From the NCBI RefSeq assembly GCF_024626525.1, contig NZ_JANJGU010000001.1:124001-188000 (forward strand): 64,000 bases of DNA, in the 5' to 3' direction. Of this stretch, positions 63,430 through 64,000 are shown in pieces. Both the position numbers and the translations under genes were made by a program. A model generated the notes under the pieces. It was given only the letters and a program-made list of their open reading frames with translations. It had not been told where the DNA came from and did not search any database. This DNA comes from Lederbergia panacisoli (GTDB lineage Bacteria; Bacillota; Bacilli; Bacillales; Bacillaceae_C). Within the stretch, counting starts at the first letter, position 1. Every line of letters begins with the position of its first letter.

Positions 63430-64000
63430 TTGTCAGAACTAGAAATGTTACGTTCAAAAATCGAAAAAACAACCTTGCAGCTTTTAGAATTATTAAATGA
63501 GCGCGGCAAGATTGCACAAGAAATCGGGAAATTAAAAGAAATGCAGGGCGTCAAGCGCTATGATCCTGTACAGGAGCGTAAATTGTTTGATCTCATTGCT
63601 GAGCATAACGAAGGCCCATTTGAAACTTCAACAGTTCAGCATATTTTCAAACAAATTTTTAAAGCAAGTCTTGAGCTTCAAGAAGACGATAATCGAAAAG
63701 CATTGCTTGTTTCTAGAAAGAAAAAGCCTGAAAATACAGTTGTATCAGTGTTAGGCGAAGAGATTGGCAATGGAACACAGCATTTTATTATGGGACCTTG
63801 TGCGGTTGAAAGCTATGACCAAGTTAAACTTGTTGCACAAGCAATGAAACAGCAAGGCTTGAAACTTATGCGAGGTGGCGCATTTAAGCCAAGGACTTCT
63901 CCTTACGATTTCCAAGGGCTTGGCGTGGAAGGTTTAAAAATCTTAAGACAGGTTGCCGATGAAGAAGGAATGGCTGTCATTAGTGAAATTTTAAATCCAA
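63430..64000 (+). CDS. aroG: Bifunctional chorismate mutase / DAHP synthase, 5' part
   Basis: First and regulatory enzyme of the shikimate pathway (aroA in B. subtilis naming); cut by the window end after about 190 codons. TTG start 63430 with AAGGAGGG 7 nt upstream. The AroQ-type chorismate mutase domain fills residues 1-90 ([20 protein letters not shown] ... [10 protein letters not shown] ... VQERKLF); the DAHP synthase barrel begins near residue 118 with IMGPCAVES and [20 protein letters not shown]. The chorismate mutase domain provides prephenate feedback inhibition. Divergent from the T-box aro operon. Confidence 0.95.
   Translation, partial: MSELEMLRSKIEKTTLQLLELLNERGKIAQEIGKLKEMQGVKRYDPVQERKLFDLIAEHNEGPFETSTVQHIFKQIFKASLELQEDDNRKALLVSRKKKPENTVVSVLGEEIGNGTQHFIMGPCAVESYDQVKLVAQAMKQQGLKLMRGGAFKPRTSPYDFQGLGVEGLKILRQVADEEGMAVISEILNP

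Overview
The window is chromosomal DNA from a low-GC, endospore-forming Bacillaceae bacterium. The evidence is long blocks of Bacillus subtilis-like gene order (yojN-yojO-odhB-odhA; ctpA-yodJ-deoD; msrA-msrB; ypmS-ypmR; yplQ-dfrA-thy; ypjP; brxA-ypgR; ypeQ-ypeP-ypdQ-ypbS-ypcP-dynA-bpsA-bpsB), sporulation-linked genes (sda, a YjcZ-type peptide, a GerT/Hsp20-like protein), Ku/LigD, and typical firmicute RNA control elements. I cannot name the species. No phage, transposase, rRNA gene, complete tRNA or CRISPR array is visible.

Layout. 1-6.6 kb: a NusG-domain-II/Gx-transporter pair, molybdopterin genes mobB-moeA, a TPM-domain protein, and the MoxR ATPase/VWA pair yojN-yojO. 6.6-9.2 kb: the nucleoid repressor rok, a peptide-plus-hairpin unit, sda, a DUF2935 gene and a 51-bp tandem array. 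9.2-17.6 kb: odhB-odhA, an Hsp20-like protein, MOSC, MFS, VOC and corA. 17.7-22.7 kb: a class I ribonucleotide reductase operon (nrdA-flavodoxin-nrdB) preceded by two NrdR-like boxes and a cobalamin riboswitch, followed by a second 51-bp tandem array and a cold-shock gene. 23.4-31.1 kb: divergent ku/ligD, small membrane proteins, a GNAT gene behind a structured leader, a MATE exporter, a CAP-domain protein and a zinc-ribbon protein. 31.2-46.3 kb: ctpA, yodJ, deoD, small Yoz/YjcZ proteins, msrA-msrB, ypmS/ypmR, DegV, hemolysin III, dfrA-thyA, a lethal-factor-like metalloprotease, ypjP, brxA-ypgR and an ABC-F ATPase. 46.6-58.1 kb: fhs, mntR, cspB, ypeQ/ypeP, ypdQ, ypbS, ypcP, a rhodanese, the dynamin dynA and bpsA-bpsB. 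58.1-64 kb: a T-box-controlled aroC-hisC-tyrA-aroA operon, and divergently the start of a chorismate mutase/DAHP synthase gene, cut by the window end.

How they fit together. The aro block supplies chorismate, tyrosine and histidine precursors; fhs, thyA and dfrA form a folate/dTMP cluster; the nrd operon supplies dNTPs under apparent double control (nucleotide status through NrdR, B12 status through the riboswitch). msrA/msrB, brxA and mntR belong to redox and metal homeostasis.

The most unusual items are the two unrelated 51-bp tandem arrays that share one architecture, the NrdR-box pair stacked on a B12 riboswitch, the tRNA-T-arm-containing leader before the GNAT gene, and the peptide/hairpin unit between rok and sda.
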